NCBI GenBank assembly: GCA_902781515.1
Contig: CACZJU010000003.1
Location: 51,512 to 115,511, forward strand
DNA: 64,000 nucleotides
DNA from: an uncultured Bacteroidales bacterium
Lineage (GTDB): Bacteria; Bacteroidota; Bacteroidia; Bacteroidales; Bacteroidaceae
Direction: 5' to 3'
The notes beneath the pieces were generated by a model. That model did no database searches. It was not told the DNA's origin and saw only the letters and a program-made list of their open reading frames with translations. The stretch's first letter is position 1. Every line of letters begins with the position of its first letter. The position numbers were made by a program, and so were the translations under genes. Positions 53,221 to 60,829 of this stretch are shown here, piece after piece.

Positions 53221-53899
53221 TGAGGAAATGCTGGGTAACACCGAACGAACGATCGGCCATTTCACCCCAGAAATCCTCATATTGCTGCTGATGCCCTTCG
53301 GCTCCTGGTGTGTCGCTAATGACTCGGAAGGAAACGAAGGGTACATTTTGTAAATAGCACACCTGAGCAATGGCTGTAGATTCCATATCCACTGCCATTC
53401 CATCGGGGATTTGAGACTTTATTGTATCAAGAGTTTCTCGACGAGTGATAAACTGGTCGCCAGTCAGCATCAGTCCTGCCACAATGTGCACATCGCCATC
53501 GAGCGACAAAGCAGTGTCCACCATATGTTTGTTGCCTTCAAAGCGAACAGGCAATCCCTGAACCTGACCTGGTACGCAGTCCAATGCCACTCCGCAATCC
53601 ACATCGTGATACATAAGTTGACGGCTCACAACCACATCCATCACCCTCAATTTCTCATCAATACCTCCTGCACAGCCTGTTGACACCACACAATCTGGTC
53701 GGTAGTGCTCAATCATCAGAGTCACACCCATTGCTGCATTCACCTTTCCAATGCCGCACTGAAGTAGCACGACCTCGTTATCTCCAATACATCCTACTGT
53801 GAACGCAAGTCCTCCGTTTGTTTCCTGCTGAGGCTCATTCATCAATTTCACAAGCTGTCGATATTCCACCGACATGGCAACAATAACTCCTATCTTCAT
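53204..53899 (-). CDS. mtnN: 5'-methylthioadenosine/S-adenosylhomocysteine nucleosidase
   Basis: 231 residues from ATG at 53899 (MKIGVIVAMSVEY); upstream parts of the longer frame lie beyond the promoter. A phosphorylase-like fold with STGCAGGI, the loop VVSRQLMYHDVD, AVDMESTAIAQVCY (catalytic Glu region) and VISDTPGAE with the catalytic Asp. It cleaves SAH to S-ribosylhomocysteine and adenine, and MTA likewise. With luxS, 5 kb away, it completes the route to homocysteine and AI-2 precursor. The 3' end overlaps the convergent RecQ-C-like gene by 17 bp. Confidence 0.93.
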   Translation of the reverse strand: MKIGVIVAMSVEYRQLVKLMNEPQQETNGGLAFTVGCIGDNEVVLLQCGIGKVNAAMGVTLMIEHYRPDCVVSTGCAGGIDEKLRVMDVVVSRQLMYHDVDCGVALDCVPGQVQGLPVRFEGNKHMVDTALSLDGDVHIVAGLMLTGDQFITRRETLDTIKSQIPDGMAVDMESTAIAQVCYLQNVPFVSFRVISDTPGAEGHQQQYEDFWGEMADRSFGVTQHFLTKVSI

Positions 53900-53922
53900 A
53901 CTTACTTTTCGATTTTCGAATA

Positions 53923-53930
53923 CAAAAGTA
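53923..53930 (-). promoter_or_regulatory. Promoter -7 box for mtnN
   Basis: TACTTTTG on the minus strand, about 24 nt upstream of the ATG. It is back to back with the deoxynucleoside kinase promoter. Confidence 0.55.
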
Positions 53931-53938
53931 CATATAAT

Positions 53939-53969
53939 TTTGGAAAAAGATAAATATTTAGTACTTTTG
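53939..53969 (+). promoter_or_regulatory. Promoter for the deoxynucleoside kinase pair
   Basis: TTTG at 53939-53942, a 19-bp spacer, TACTTTTG at 53962-53969. The transcript would begin about 12 nt before the ATG. Confidence 0.65.
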
Positions 53970-53987
53970 TCAAACAAATAGCAACCC

Positions 53988-54617
53988 ATGCATATAGTTA
54001 TAGCCGGAAACATAGGTAGCGGAAAAACTACACTGACCAACTTGCTGGCCCGTCACTACGACTGGGTACCACAGTTCGAGGCAGTAGTCAACAATCCCTA
54101 TCTTGAAGATTACTACGGCGACATACAGCGATGGGCTTTCAACTTGGAAGTATATTTCCTGAAGGAACGTTTCAAGGACTGCCTAAATATCGACAAAAGT
54201 TCCAAAACCATCATCCAGGACCGTAGTATCTACGAGGGTGTACACGTCTTTGCAGCCAACAATCGTAAGATGGGACAACTCAGCGACCGTGACTATGAGA
54301 CATACATGGAACTGTTTGAGCAGATGCTCACCCAACTACGCATCCCCGACCTTATGATATACCTTCGAGCCGACATCGCCCATCTTGTGGAAAACATACA
54401 GAAACGAGGTCGCGACTACGAACAGACAATACAAATAGAATACCTGCAAGGACTGAATGAGCTGTACGAGGAATTCATCTACAAGAAATACCCTGGTCGT
54501 GTACTTACAATCGATGTCAACCAACTCGACTATGTACATCGGCCCGAGGATCTCAAGCGAATCATCGATCAAATCGACAGTCTCCTCTTCGGTCTCTTCC
54601 CCCTCAATAACCAATAA
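53988..54617 (+). CDS. Deoxynucleoside kinase, paralogue 1
   Basis: 209 residues. P-loop GNIGSGKTT at 7-15, the catalytic-base Glu in QFEAVVNNPYLEDYY, the DRS motif in IIQDRSIYEG, and the LID arginines in QKRGRDYEQ. It phosphorylates a deoxynucleoside for dNTP salvage. In the FEPVDNNPYL block the usual Pro and Asp are replaced (FEAVV), unlike the next gene, which suggests a different substrate preference. The paralogue follows after 23 bp; the spacer is a CCATTAACCTTTAACC-type repeat. Confidence 0.9.
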   Translation: MHIVIAGNIGSGKTTLTNLLARHYDWVPQFEAVVNNPYLEDYYGDIQRWAFNLEVYFLKERFKDCLNIDKSSKTIIQDRSIYEGVHVFAANNRKMGQLSDRDYETYMELFEQMLTQLRIPDLMIYLRADIAHLVENIQKRGRDYEQTIQIEYLQGLNELYEEFIYKKYPGRVLTIDVNQLDYVHRPEDLKRIIDQIDSLLFGLFPLNNQ

Positions 54618-54640
54618 CCATTAACCTTTAACCATAAATA

Positions 54641-55264
54641 ATGCATATCGCGATTGCCGGAAACATTGGCTGTGGTAAGACCACACTGACCAAGATGCTT
54701 GCCAAACGTTATGGCTGGACGCCACAGTTCGAGCCAGTGGACAACAACCCATACCTCGAAGACTACTATGCTGATATGGCGAGGTGGTCGTTCAATCTGC
54801 AAGTCTATTTCCTCAACAAACGCTTCCGCGATGTAGTGGAGATATCGAAGTCTAAGGACTACATCATTCAGGATAGAACCATCTTCGAGGATGCCTGCAT
54901 CTTTGCTCCTAATCTTCATAATAAGGGATTGATGAGCGACCGCGACTTTGCCAACTACTCAGAACTCTTCAACCTGATGATGTCGCTGGTGAAACTGCCC
55001 GACCTGATGATTTATATCCGTTCCAGCATATCAAATCTTGTGTTTCAGATACAGAAACGAGGTCGTGCCTATGAACAGTCTATACAAATCGACTACCTGC
55101 AGGGCCTCAACGAGCTTTATGAGGAATGGATAAGTACCTACAAAGGTCCGCTACTCATCGTCGATGGTGACACATGTAAGTTTGGTGACGACCCAAAGGC
55201 CTTCCAAACCATCACCGACGGCATCGATGCCAACCTCTATGGCCTCTTTCCGTTAGGAAAATGA
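54641..55264 (+). CDS. Deoxynucleoside kinase, paralogue 2
   Basis: 207 residues, aligned along its whole length with the preceding gene: GNIGCGKTT, QFEPVDNNPYLEDYY, IIQDRTIFEDA, QKRGRAYEQ, and the common ending GLFPL. Tandem duplicates like these in other bacteria form deoxyadenosine/deoxyguanosine kinase pairs, sometimes heterodimers. Motif differences (DRT for DRS, Cys in the P-loop) suggest divided substrates. rfbB follows after 20 bp. Confidence 0.9.
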   Translation: MHIAIAGNIGCGKTTLTKMLAKRYGWTPQFEPVDNNPYLEDYYADMARWSFNLQVYFLNKRFRDVVEISKSKDYIIQDRTIFEDACIFAPNLHNKGLMSDRDFANYSELFNLMMSLVKLPDLMIYIRSSISNLVFQIQKRGRAYEQSIQIDYLQGLNELYEEWISTYKGPLLIVDGDTCKFGDDPKAFQTITDGIDANLYGLFPLGK

Positions 55265-55284
55265 ATAATTAAAAATAAAGAAAT

Positions 55285-56421
55285 ATGAAAAACATTGTTA
55301 TTACTGGTGGAGCAGGCTTTATTGGAAGTCATGTAGTTCGCCTTTTTGTGAACAAGTATCCCGAGTACAAGATTATCTGCTTGGACAAGTTGACCTATGC
55401 AGGCAATTTGGAGAACCTGAAGGACGTAGAAAAAGCACCAAACTACAAGTTCGTGCGCATGGACATCTGCGACTTTGAAGCCTTCTACAAGTTGATGCAG
55501 GACGAACAGATTGACGGCATCATCCATCTGGCTGCCGAGAGCCACGTTGACCGTTCAATCAAAGACCCCTTCACCTTCGCCCGTACAAACGTGATGGGAA
55601 CATTGAGCCTTTTGCAGGCTGCAAAACTTTATTGGGAAAGTCTGCCAGAGAAGTACGAGGGCAAGCGTTTCTATCACATTTCCACCGACGAAGTGTATGG
55701 AGCACTTGAGATGACACACCCCGAGGGCATTCCTGCTCCCTTCTCGACTGTGGCATCAGCCAGCGGCGAAGCTCACGCTGCTTATGGTGAAGAGTTCTTC
55801 GTGGAAACTACGAAGTATATGCCCCACTCGCCCTATTCTGCTTCAAAGGCTTCAAGCGACCATTTCGTACGTGCTTATCACGACACTTACGGTATGCCAA
55901 CCATCGTTACCAACTGCTCGAACAACTATGGTCCCTACCAGTTCCCAGAGAAACTGATACCGTTGTTCATCAATAACATCCGTCATCGCAAGCCTCTGCC
56001 CGTATATGGTAAGGGCGAGAACGTGAGAGACTGGCTCTTTGTTGAGGATCATGCACGTGCCATCGATGTTATCTTCCATCGCGGCACGATTGCCGAAACT
56101 TACAATATCGGCGGTTTCAACGAGTGGAAAAACATAGATATCATTAAGGTTGTCATCAAGACCGTTGACCGTCTGCTGGGACGTAAGGAAGGTGAGGACA
56201 TGAATCTCATTACCTACGTTACCGACCGTCTCGGACACGATGCACGCTATGCCATTGACTCCCGCAAGCTACAGCGCGAACTGGGTTGGGAACCCTCTCT
56301 GCAGTTCGAGGAAGGCATAGAAAAGACCGTACGCTGGTATCTCGACAATCAGGAATGGATGGACCGCATTACCAGCGGAGAGTACGAGAAATACTACGAA
56401 GACATGTACAAAGGTCGCTAA
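55285..56421 (+). CDS. rfbB: dTDP-glucose 4,6-dehydratase
   Basis: 378 residues. NAD-binding GGAGFIGSHVVRLF at 8-21, HLAAESHVDRSI, the catalytic STDEVYG, YSASKASSDHFVRAY (YxxxK), and NNYGPYQFPEKLIPL. It makes dTDP-4-keto-6-deoxyglucose, the second step towards dTDP-rhamnose and other deoxysugars. It converges on rfbD with a 4-bp overlap of the stops. No terminator is visible at the junction. Confidence 0.96.
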   Translation: MKNIVITGGAGFIGSHVVRLFVNKYPEYKIICLDKLTYAGNLENLKDVEKAPNYKFVRMDICDFEAFYKLMQDEQIDGIIHLAAESHVDRSIKDPFTFARTNVMGTLSLLQAAKLYWESLPEKYEGKRFYHISTDEVYGALEMTHPEGIPAPFSTVASASGEAHAAYGEEFFVETTKYMPHSPYSASKASSDHFVRAYHDTYGMPTIVTNCSNNYGPYQFPEKLIPLFINNIRHRKPLPVYGKGENVRDWLFVEDHARAIDVIFHRGTIAETYNIGGFNEWKNIDIIKVVIKTVDRLLGRKEGEDMNLITYVTDRLGHDARYAIDSRKLQRELGWEPSLQFEEGIEKTVRWYLDNQEWMDRITSGEYEKYYEDMYKGR

Positions 56422-57317
56422 CCTTTAGTCATTGCCATCAACCGTATCAAGCAAGCTCTGAGGCTATCCGTCCAATATGGAACGGCAACGCCGAAGGTTT
56501 GCTTGATTTTTGTTTTGTCAAGCACAGAATAAGCTGGACGCTTAACAGGACTGGGAAATTCATCGCTGTGGCAAGGTTGGATATCACATTGACTGTGACC
56601 AGCCATTTCAGCAATCATCTTAGTGAAATCGTACCACGAGCACACACCCTCATTCGAGAAATGGTAAATACCCTTAGCCTTTAGTCCTTTGCCATTAGAC
56701 ATTATGGTTGCAATGGCATTCGCAAGGTCAAGGGCATAAGTAGGCGTACCTACCTGGTCGAACACAACCTTCAACTGGGGCTTCGTAGCTGTCAGTTGCA
56801 GCATGGTCTTCACAAAGTTCTTGCCATATTCGCTATAGAGCCAAGCCGTGCGTATGATGATGTAGTTGCATCCAGAAGCCATAATTGCTTGCTCGCCTTC
56901 CAGTTTTGTCTGTCCGTAAACCCCTGTCGGAGTTCCCTTTTGGTCCTCGCGACAAGGTGTGTTGTATGGATCACCGCCAAAGACGTAGTCGGTGCTGATG
57001 TGAATGAGCCATCCGTTTCTACGTTTCATCGCATCGGCAAGGATGCGTGGAGCCTCGGCATTCAACTTGCGGCACAGAGCCTCATCAGTTTCTGCCTTAT
57101 CTACATTGGTATAAGCAGCACAATTTACGATGAAATCGATATTTTCCTTATCCACCAAGGCATTCACGGCCTCGCGGTCTGTCATATCGAGCAATGTGGT
57201 TTCCACATCATCAGCCTCCACCACATCAGTGAAGATATAGCGGTCTTGGGAACTTTGGCTCACAAGCCTCATCTCCCGTCCCAGTTGTCCGTTTGCTCCT
57301 GTTATTAAAATATTCAT
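56418..57317 (-). CDS. rfbD: dTDP-4-dehydrorhamnose reductase
   Basis: 299 residues from ATG at 57317 (MNILITGANGQLG), 1 bp after the rfbA stop. NAD(P)-binding ITGANGQLGRE, NCAAYTNVDKAE, STDYVFGGD, YGQTKLEGEQ (YxxxK). It reduces the 4-keto group to give dTDP-L-rhamnose. Between the substrate domain and the conserved GIYHFSNEG block is SNGKGLKAK, encoded by a TAAGGGTA/CAAAGGACTAAAGG-type microsatellite. The end (MAMTKG) also comes from such DNA. Confidence 0.94.
   Translation of the reverse strand: MNILITGANGQLGREMRLVSQSSQDRYIFTDVVEADDVETTLLDMTDREAVNALVDKENIDFIVNCAAYTNVDKAETDEALCRKLNAEAPRILADAMKRRNGWLIHISTDYVFGGDPYNTPCREDQKGTPTGVYGQTKLEGEQAIMASGCNYIIIRTAWLYSEYGKNFVKTMLQLTATKPQLKVVFDQVGTPTYALDLANAIATIMSNGKGLKAKGIYHFSNEGVCSWYDFTKMIAEMAGHSQCDIQPCHSDEFPSPVKRPAYSVLDKTKIKQTFGVAVPYWTDSLRACLIRLMAMTKG
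56668..56700 (-). repeat. CAAAGGACTAAAGGC-type microsatellite inside rfbD
   Basis: On the minus strand: AATGGCAAAGGACTAAAGGC and TAAGGGTAT, in frame, the same class as in pdxB at 12811-12865 and in several spacers. Confidence 0.55.
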
Positions 57318-57318
57318 A

Positions 57319-58221
57319 TTATTCGTCGATAGTGCCGAAGCGCTTGACATCGTCAATCACCTTCAGCAGGTATTGTCCATATTGATTCTTAAGCATTGGC
57401 TTTGCCAACTCACGCATTTTCTCTTCCGAAATCCAGCCCTTGCGATAGGCAATGCCCTCCAGACAAGCCACCTTCAGTCCTTGACGTTTCTCCAATACCT
57501 CTATATATGTCGAAGCTTCAGAGAGCGAATCGTGAGTACCTGTATCAAGCCATGCAAAGCCACGACCGAGGGTCTGCACCTTCAGTTCTCCGTCCTTCAG
57601 GAATTCCTGATTCACAGTTGTAATCTCCAGCTCACCACGAGCCGATGGCTTGATGTTGGCAGCCACGTCCACCACCGTGTTGGGATAGAAGTAGAGTCCC
57701 ACAACGGCATAGTTCGACTTTGGATGTTCAGGCTTTTCCTCAATACTCAGGCAGTTGCCCTGACGGTCGAACTCTGCCACACCATAGCGCTCTGGGTCAC
57801 TCACCCAGTAACCAAACACCGTAGCCTTATTCTCCTGCTCGGCAGTCTGCACAGCCTGATGCAGTAATTGCGAGAATCCTACCCCATGGAATATATTGTC
57901 GCCCAATACCAGACAAGCACTATCATCGCCTATAAACTCGCGACCGATAATGAAGGCTTGTGCCAATCCATCGGGACTGGGTTGTTCAGCAAATTCAAAG
58001 TGCACACCATAGTCAGAACCATCACCCAACAGACGACGGAATCCAGGCAAGTCGTATGGAGTGCTAATAATGAGGATATCGCGAATGCCAGCTGTCATCA
58101 GCACGGATATCGGATAATAAATCATAGGTTTGTCGTAGATAGGCAGCATCTGCTTCGATACGCCCTTTGTAATGGGATAGAGACGTGTGCCGCTACCACC
58201 TGCTAACACGATTCCTTTCAT
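57319..58221 (-). CDS. rfbA: Glucose-1-phosphate thymidylyltransferase
   Basis: 300 residues from ATG at 58221 ([18 protein letters not shown]); the longer start at 58257 lies in the promoter. The nucleotidyltransferase signature GGSGTRL, then [40 protein letters not shown] and [15 protein letters not shown]. It makes dTDP-glucose from glucose-1-phosphate, the entry step of the dTDP-rhamnose pathway. Operon with rfbD; the 3,5-epimerase gene rfbC, usually placed between them, is absent. Confidence 0.96.
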   Translation of the reverse strand: MKGIVLAGGSGTRLYPITKGVSKQMLPIYDKPMIYYPISVLMTAGIRDILIISTPYDLPGFRRLLGDGSDYGVHFEFAEQPSPDGLAQAFIIGREFIGDDSACLVLGDNIFHGVGFSQLLHQAVQTAEQENKATVFGYWVSDPERYGVAEFDRQGNCLSIEEKPEHPKSNYAVVGLYFYPNTVVDVAANIKPSARGELEITTVNQEFLKDGELKVQTLGRGFAWLDTGTHDSLSEASTYIEVLEKRQGLKVACLEGIAYRKGWISEEKMRELAKPMLKNQYGQYLLKVIDDVKRFGTIDE

Positions 58222-58254
58222 GGTTTGTCGTTGTTTTCCGTTATTATTAATGTG

Positions 58255-58262
58255 CAAATATA
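58255..58262 (-). promoter_or_regulatory. Promoter -7 box for rfbA-rfbD
   Basis: TATATTTG on the minus strand, about 34 nt upstream of the rfbA ATG; no clear -33. Confidence 0.5.
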
Positions 58263-58318
58263 CACTTTATTATATAAAGATAACGAAGAAATGCAGTGAA
58301 AAATATAGTCGCAATGAA

Positions 58319-58352
58319 AATTTTTAATTTTTAATTTTTAATTTTTAATTTA
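58319..58352. repeat. TTTTTAATTT spacer array
   Basis: Four TTTTTAA units directly upstream of the tRNA-Ser promoter. Confidence 0.6.
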
Positions 58353-58358
58353 TTGTCG

Positions 58359-58366
58359 TACTTTTG
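58359..58366 (+). promoter_or_regulatory. Promoter -7 box for tRNA-Ser
   Basis: TACTTTTG, 10 nt before the mature 5' end of the tRNA. Confidence 0.55.
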
Positions 58367-58376
58367 CAGCCGATTT

Positions 58377-58463
58377 GGAGAGATGCCAGAGTGGTCGAAT
58401 GGACCGCACTCGAAATGCGGCGTACGGGCGACTGTACCCTGGGTTCGAATCCCAGTCTCTCCG
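58377..58463 (+). tRNA. tRNA-Ser (CGA)
   Basis: An 87-nt class II tRNA. Acceptor GGAGAGA pairs with TCTCTCC. The anticodon stem CCGCA/TGCGG holds the loop CTCGAAA with anticodon CGA. A long variable arm and a T arm CTGGG-TTCGAAT-CCCAG complete it. CCA is not encoded. Confidence 0.95.
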
Positions 58464-58473
58464 CAACAAATTT

Positions 58474-58497
58474 GCAGGACTTCGGTCCTGCTTTTTG
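58474..58497 (+). terminator. Terminator after tRNA-Ser
   Basis: GCAGGAC-TTCG-GTCCTGC (7-bp stem with a TTCG tetraloop) followed by TTTTT. Confidence 0.88.
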
Positions 58498-58532
58498 TTT
58501 GCTCGAGACGGGTTCTTCACCCAGGGTCTGGG

Positions 58533-58560
58533 TTCTTGCTCCGTTTCACTACGCAAGCGT
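58533..58560. repeat. CTACGCAAGCG element (copy Z2)
   Basis: TTCTTGCTCC followed by GTTTCACTACGCAAGCG; it matches the copy next to purH (51713-51738) at 24 or so of 27 positions. Confidence 0.6.
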
Positions 58561-58576
58561 CCCTTCGGTCCGATTA

Positions 58577-58595
58577 CGAATCCCAGTCTCTCCGC
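58577..58595 (+). repeat. Direct copy of the tRNA-Ser 3' end (att-like)
   Basis: CGAATCCCAGTCTCTCCGC is identical to 58446-58464 at the 3' end of the tRNA, 131 bp downstream. No other tRNA parts accompany it. Confidence 0.8.
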
Positions 58596-58671
58596 GGCGA
58601 GCAGGATGGGATGGGCGAATCTGAAAGATGAGCCAATTCCTCTCTCGAGACATAAAAAGGAATAGATATAT

Positions 58672-58702
58672 TTTGTATTACACTCGCTTTTGCTTATCTT
58701 CG
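58672..58702 (+). promoter_or_regulatory. Promoter for luxS
   Basis: TTTG at 58672-58675, a 19-bp spacer, TATCTTCG at 58695-58702 (one mismatch). Leader about 20 nt. Confidence 0.55.
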
Positions 58703-58728
58703 CAGCAGAAAACAAGAAATACACAACT

Positions 58729-59223
58729 ATGGAAGTCATACAAAGTTTCACAATCGACCACACACATCTGAAACCAGGCATCTACGTGTCGCGTGAAGAC
58801 GATGGATTCACAACATTCGACTTGCGAATCACCGAACCCAACAAAGAGCCAGCCATTGCTCCTGCCGCCATTCACAGCATCGAACACCTCATGGCAACAT
58901 GGTTCCGCAACTCGCGAGTCAAGGACGATGTAGTCTATGTAGGTCCGATGGGATGCCTCACAGGTATGTACATCATAATGAAAGGCGACTATTCTGTTCA
59001 TGACATGCGCCAACTCACCATCGAGTGCCTAGAATGGATACTAACACAGACAGAAGTTCCAGCCACCACACCTGAAACCTGTGGCAACTACTTGCTTCAC
59101 GACCTTCCTATGTGCCACTGGGAGTGCCGTCGCTACTTAGACCGTCTTAAGAACCATTTCCATTCCGAATACACCAAGCTCCAAATCACGCTCACCGACG
59201 GACGCACCTTCGCCGACGCATAA
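58729..59223 (+). CDS. luxS: S-ribosylhomocysteine lyase (AI-2 synthesis)
   Basis: 164 residues from ATG at 58729 (MEVIQSFTIDHTHL). The metal site HSIEHLMATWFRN (HxxEH), the catalytic Cys in GPMGCLTGMY, and the third ligand region in the C-terminal part (HDLPMCHWECRRYLDRL). It splits S-ribosylhomocysteine into homocysteine and DPD, the AI-2 precursor. It forms the second step after MtnN. Monocistronic, with its own promoter. Confidence 0.96.
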   Translation: MEVIQSFTIDHTHLKPGIYVSREDDGFTTFDLRITEPNKEPAIAPAAIHSIEHLMATWFRNSRVKDDVVYVGPMGCLTGMYIIMKGDYSVHDMRQLTIECLEWILTQTEVPATTPETCGNYLLHDLPMCHWECRRYLDRLKNHFHSEYTKLQITLTDGRTFADA

Positions 59224-59277
59224 CCACACCTCTTTTGTTTTTTCTACAAACAGTTCGTGCCCTATTCTTATTTTTTA

Positions 59278-59285
59278 TAACTTTG
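59278..59285 (+). promoter_or_regulatory. Promoter -7 box for the YhcG-type gene
   Basis: TAACTTTG, 24 nt before the ATG at 59310; no -33 at proper spacing. Confidence 0.5.
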
Positions 59286-59309
59286 CAGTAGCATAATCAT
59301 CCAGCGACA

Positions 59310-60503
59310 ATGAGCGATATAAAGCAATATCAAAGTGCGGTTGACGTCATCAAGACCGCGATACTACAGAGTCAGGCACGAGCAGCAAAAGCTGTCAACC
59401 AAGAACAGTTGGCTCTATATTATGGTATTGGTAGATACGTATCTGCAAACACTCGTAAAAAGAACTGGGGGCAAGGAGCTATCGAAGCTATCAGCAACCA
59501 ATTGAAGCAGGAACTGCCTGGGCTACGCGGATTCTCGGCAAGGAATATCAAGAATATGCGTATATTCTATGAAGGTTGGTGTATGCTCGAACGTCATAAT
59601 TCGGCAGTCGTAACTGCCGAATTTACAGAATTTAACACAAAAACGGCAGATGAGACTAGACATGCAATTGTTAATTCGGCAGTTGCGACTGCCGAATTTG
59701 AAGACGATAGAGAAATTCGCCAATTGCAACTAGCAAACTTGCCCGACTTCCCATTGCGCGAGTTCTTGAGCATCAGCTTCACGCACCACATCGCCATACT
59801 TGCAAAGGCGAAAGCCTACGATGAGCGCGTCTTCTACATGAAATATGCAGATTCCTACAAGCCTACTGTTGAGGATTTGGAGAAAGTCATCAAGCAAGAC
59901 CTCTATCACCATCAGGACAAGATACCCAATAACTTCCTGGCCACCATCCCAGACTACAAGCAGGCATATCGTGCCATCCGCATGTTCAAAGACGAATATC
60001 TCCTCAATTTTATCAATGTAGAGGAACTGGGTATGCACGACGAAGATGTGGACGAGAGCGTGATTGAGAGCAATATCGTTCATAATGTGAAGAACTTCAT
60101 CATGACCTTCGGGCGCGGTTTTGCTTTCTGTGGCAGTCAGGTACACTACGACAAACTGGGGCACGATCACTGGATAGACCTTCTGTTCTTTAATCGCGAC
60201 TTGAACCGTACCGTCGTCTTCGAACTTAAGAACGGCAACTTCAAGGTGGGATATCTAGCACAACTGAGTGCCTATCTGCGAATACTGAACGACGATGACC
60301 GTCGTAGTCATGAAGAAGCCCCCATTGGAATCATACTATGCAGACATGCCGACAAAGAATATGCCGGATATATTATGCAGGACTTCAAGCAACCAATGGG
60401 TATAGCTACCTACAAGACTGCCGATGAAATGGACCCAGAACTCCTGAAGGCCCTGCCTCCAAAGGAAGAACTCCAACGTGTTTTTGAAGAGAGCAGCAAG
60501 TAA
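59310..60503 (+). CDS. YhcG/DUF1016-family PDDEXK nuclease
   Basis: 397 residues. The N-terminal DUF1016 domain (NQEQLALYYGIGRYVSANTR, NQLKQELPGLRGFSARNIKNM) is followed by a C-terminal PDDEXK domain with HYDKLGHDHWIDLLFFN (Asp) and VVFELKNGNFKVGY (ExK). The family is found near restriction-modification and mobile genes and is predicted to cut or bind DNA; its task is not settled. Residues about 97-130 contain a 25-residue repeat beginning NSAV(V/A)TAEF, encoded by two perfect hairpins of 11-bp arms. This segment interrupts the family pattern between the N- and C-terminal domains. First gene of the accessory region. Confidence 0.88.
   Translation: MSDIKQYQSAVDVIKTAILQSQARAAKAVNQEQLALYYGIGRYVSANTRKKNWGQGAIEAISNQLKQELPGLRGFSARNIKNMRIFYEGWCMLERHNSAVVTAEFTEFNTKTADETRHAIVNSAVATAEFEDDREIRQLQLANLPDFPLREFLSISFTHHIAILAKAKAYDERVFYMKYADSYKPTVEDLEKVIKQDLYHHQDKIPNNFLATIPDYKQAYRAIRMFKDEYLLNFINVEELGMHDEDVDESVIESNIVHNVKNFIMTFGRGFAFCGSQVHYDKLGHDHWIDLLFFNRDLNRTVVFELKNGNFKVGYLAQLSAYLRILNDDDRRSHEEAPIGIILCRHADKEYAGYIMQDFKQPMGIATYKTADEMDPELLKALPPKEELQRVFEESSK
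59598..59698. repeat. Two identical-arm hairpins inside the YhcG-type gene, 75 bp apart
   Basis: AATTCGGCAGT and ACTGCCGAATT at 59598-59623 (loop CGTA) and again at 59673-59698 (loop TGCG). Starts are 75 bp apart, in frame, giving the NSAV(V/A)TAEF repeat in the protein. Confidence 0.85.
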
Positions 60504-60700
60504 TTGCAACGCGTTCCATAACGACAAGTATCATTATTTATTTAATAATAATGTAAAGCAGGGGTTGCAGGTAAAAAACTGCGACCCCTTTTATTTTTTC
60601 CGATTCCCCTTTCCTATTTAAAAATAAATTCGTAAAATCGTAGCCGTAATAAACAAAAAAACGACAGCCAATGGAATAGTACATTGATTTAAGGACATAT
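60504..60700. other. Spacer after the YhcG-type gene
   Basis: It holds the terminator at 60560-60599 and about 100 bp of AT-rich sequence leading into element copy 1. The minus-strand 73-residue frame across it has no coding character. Nothing else is seen. Confidence 0.5.
60560..60599 (+). terminator. Terminator of the YhcG-type gene
   Basis: An 11-bp stem, AGGGGTTGCAG (60560-60570) and CTGCGACCCCT (60579-60589) with one G-U pair, followed by a T-rich tract. Confidence 0.8.
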
Positions 60701-60703
60701 AGG

Positions 60704-60735
60704 CAGAAGCGTCCGCTTGGGCGCTTCTTTTGTTT
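60704..60735 (+). terminator. Terminator hairpin of element copy 1
   Basis: A 9-bp stem with a GCTT loop, then TTTTGTTTT. Confidence 0.75.
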
Positions 60736-60738
60736 TAA

Positions 60739-60826
60739 TATAGAGACTTTGCGAAACATCTATAGTGAGTTTGGCTATTCAATATAGAGACTTCTGCTAT
60801 TCACTATAGTAACATTTTGGGGCTTT
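60739..60826. repeat. Four-unit tandem array, 22-bp period (copy 1)
   Basis: Each unit begins TATAG(A/T)(G/A)A; starts at 60739, 60761, 60783 and 60805. Confidence 0.85.
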
Positions 60827-60829
60827 TGT

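Noticed and set aside
60538-60759. 73-residue minus-strand frame between the YhcG-type gene and the toxin-antitoxin pair
   Set aside because: It spans two terminator hairpins and part of the repeat element, with no promoter of its own.
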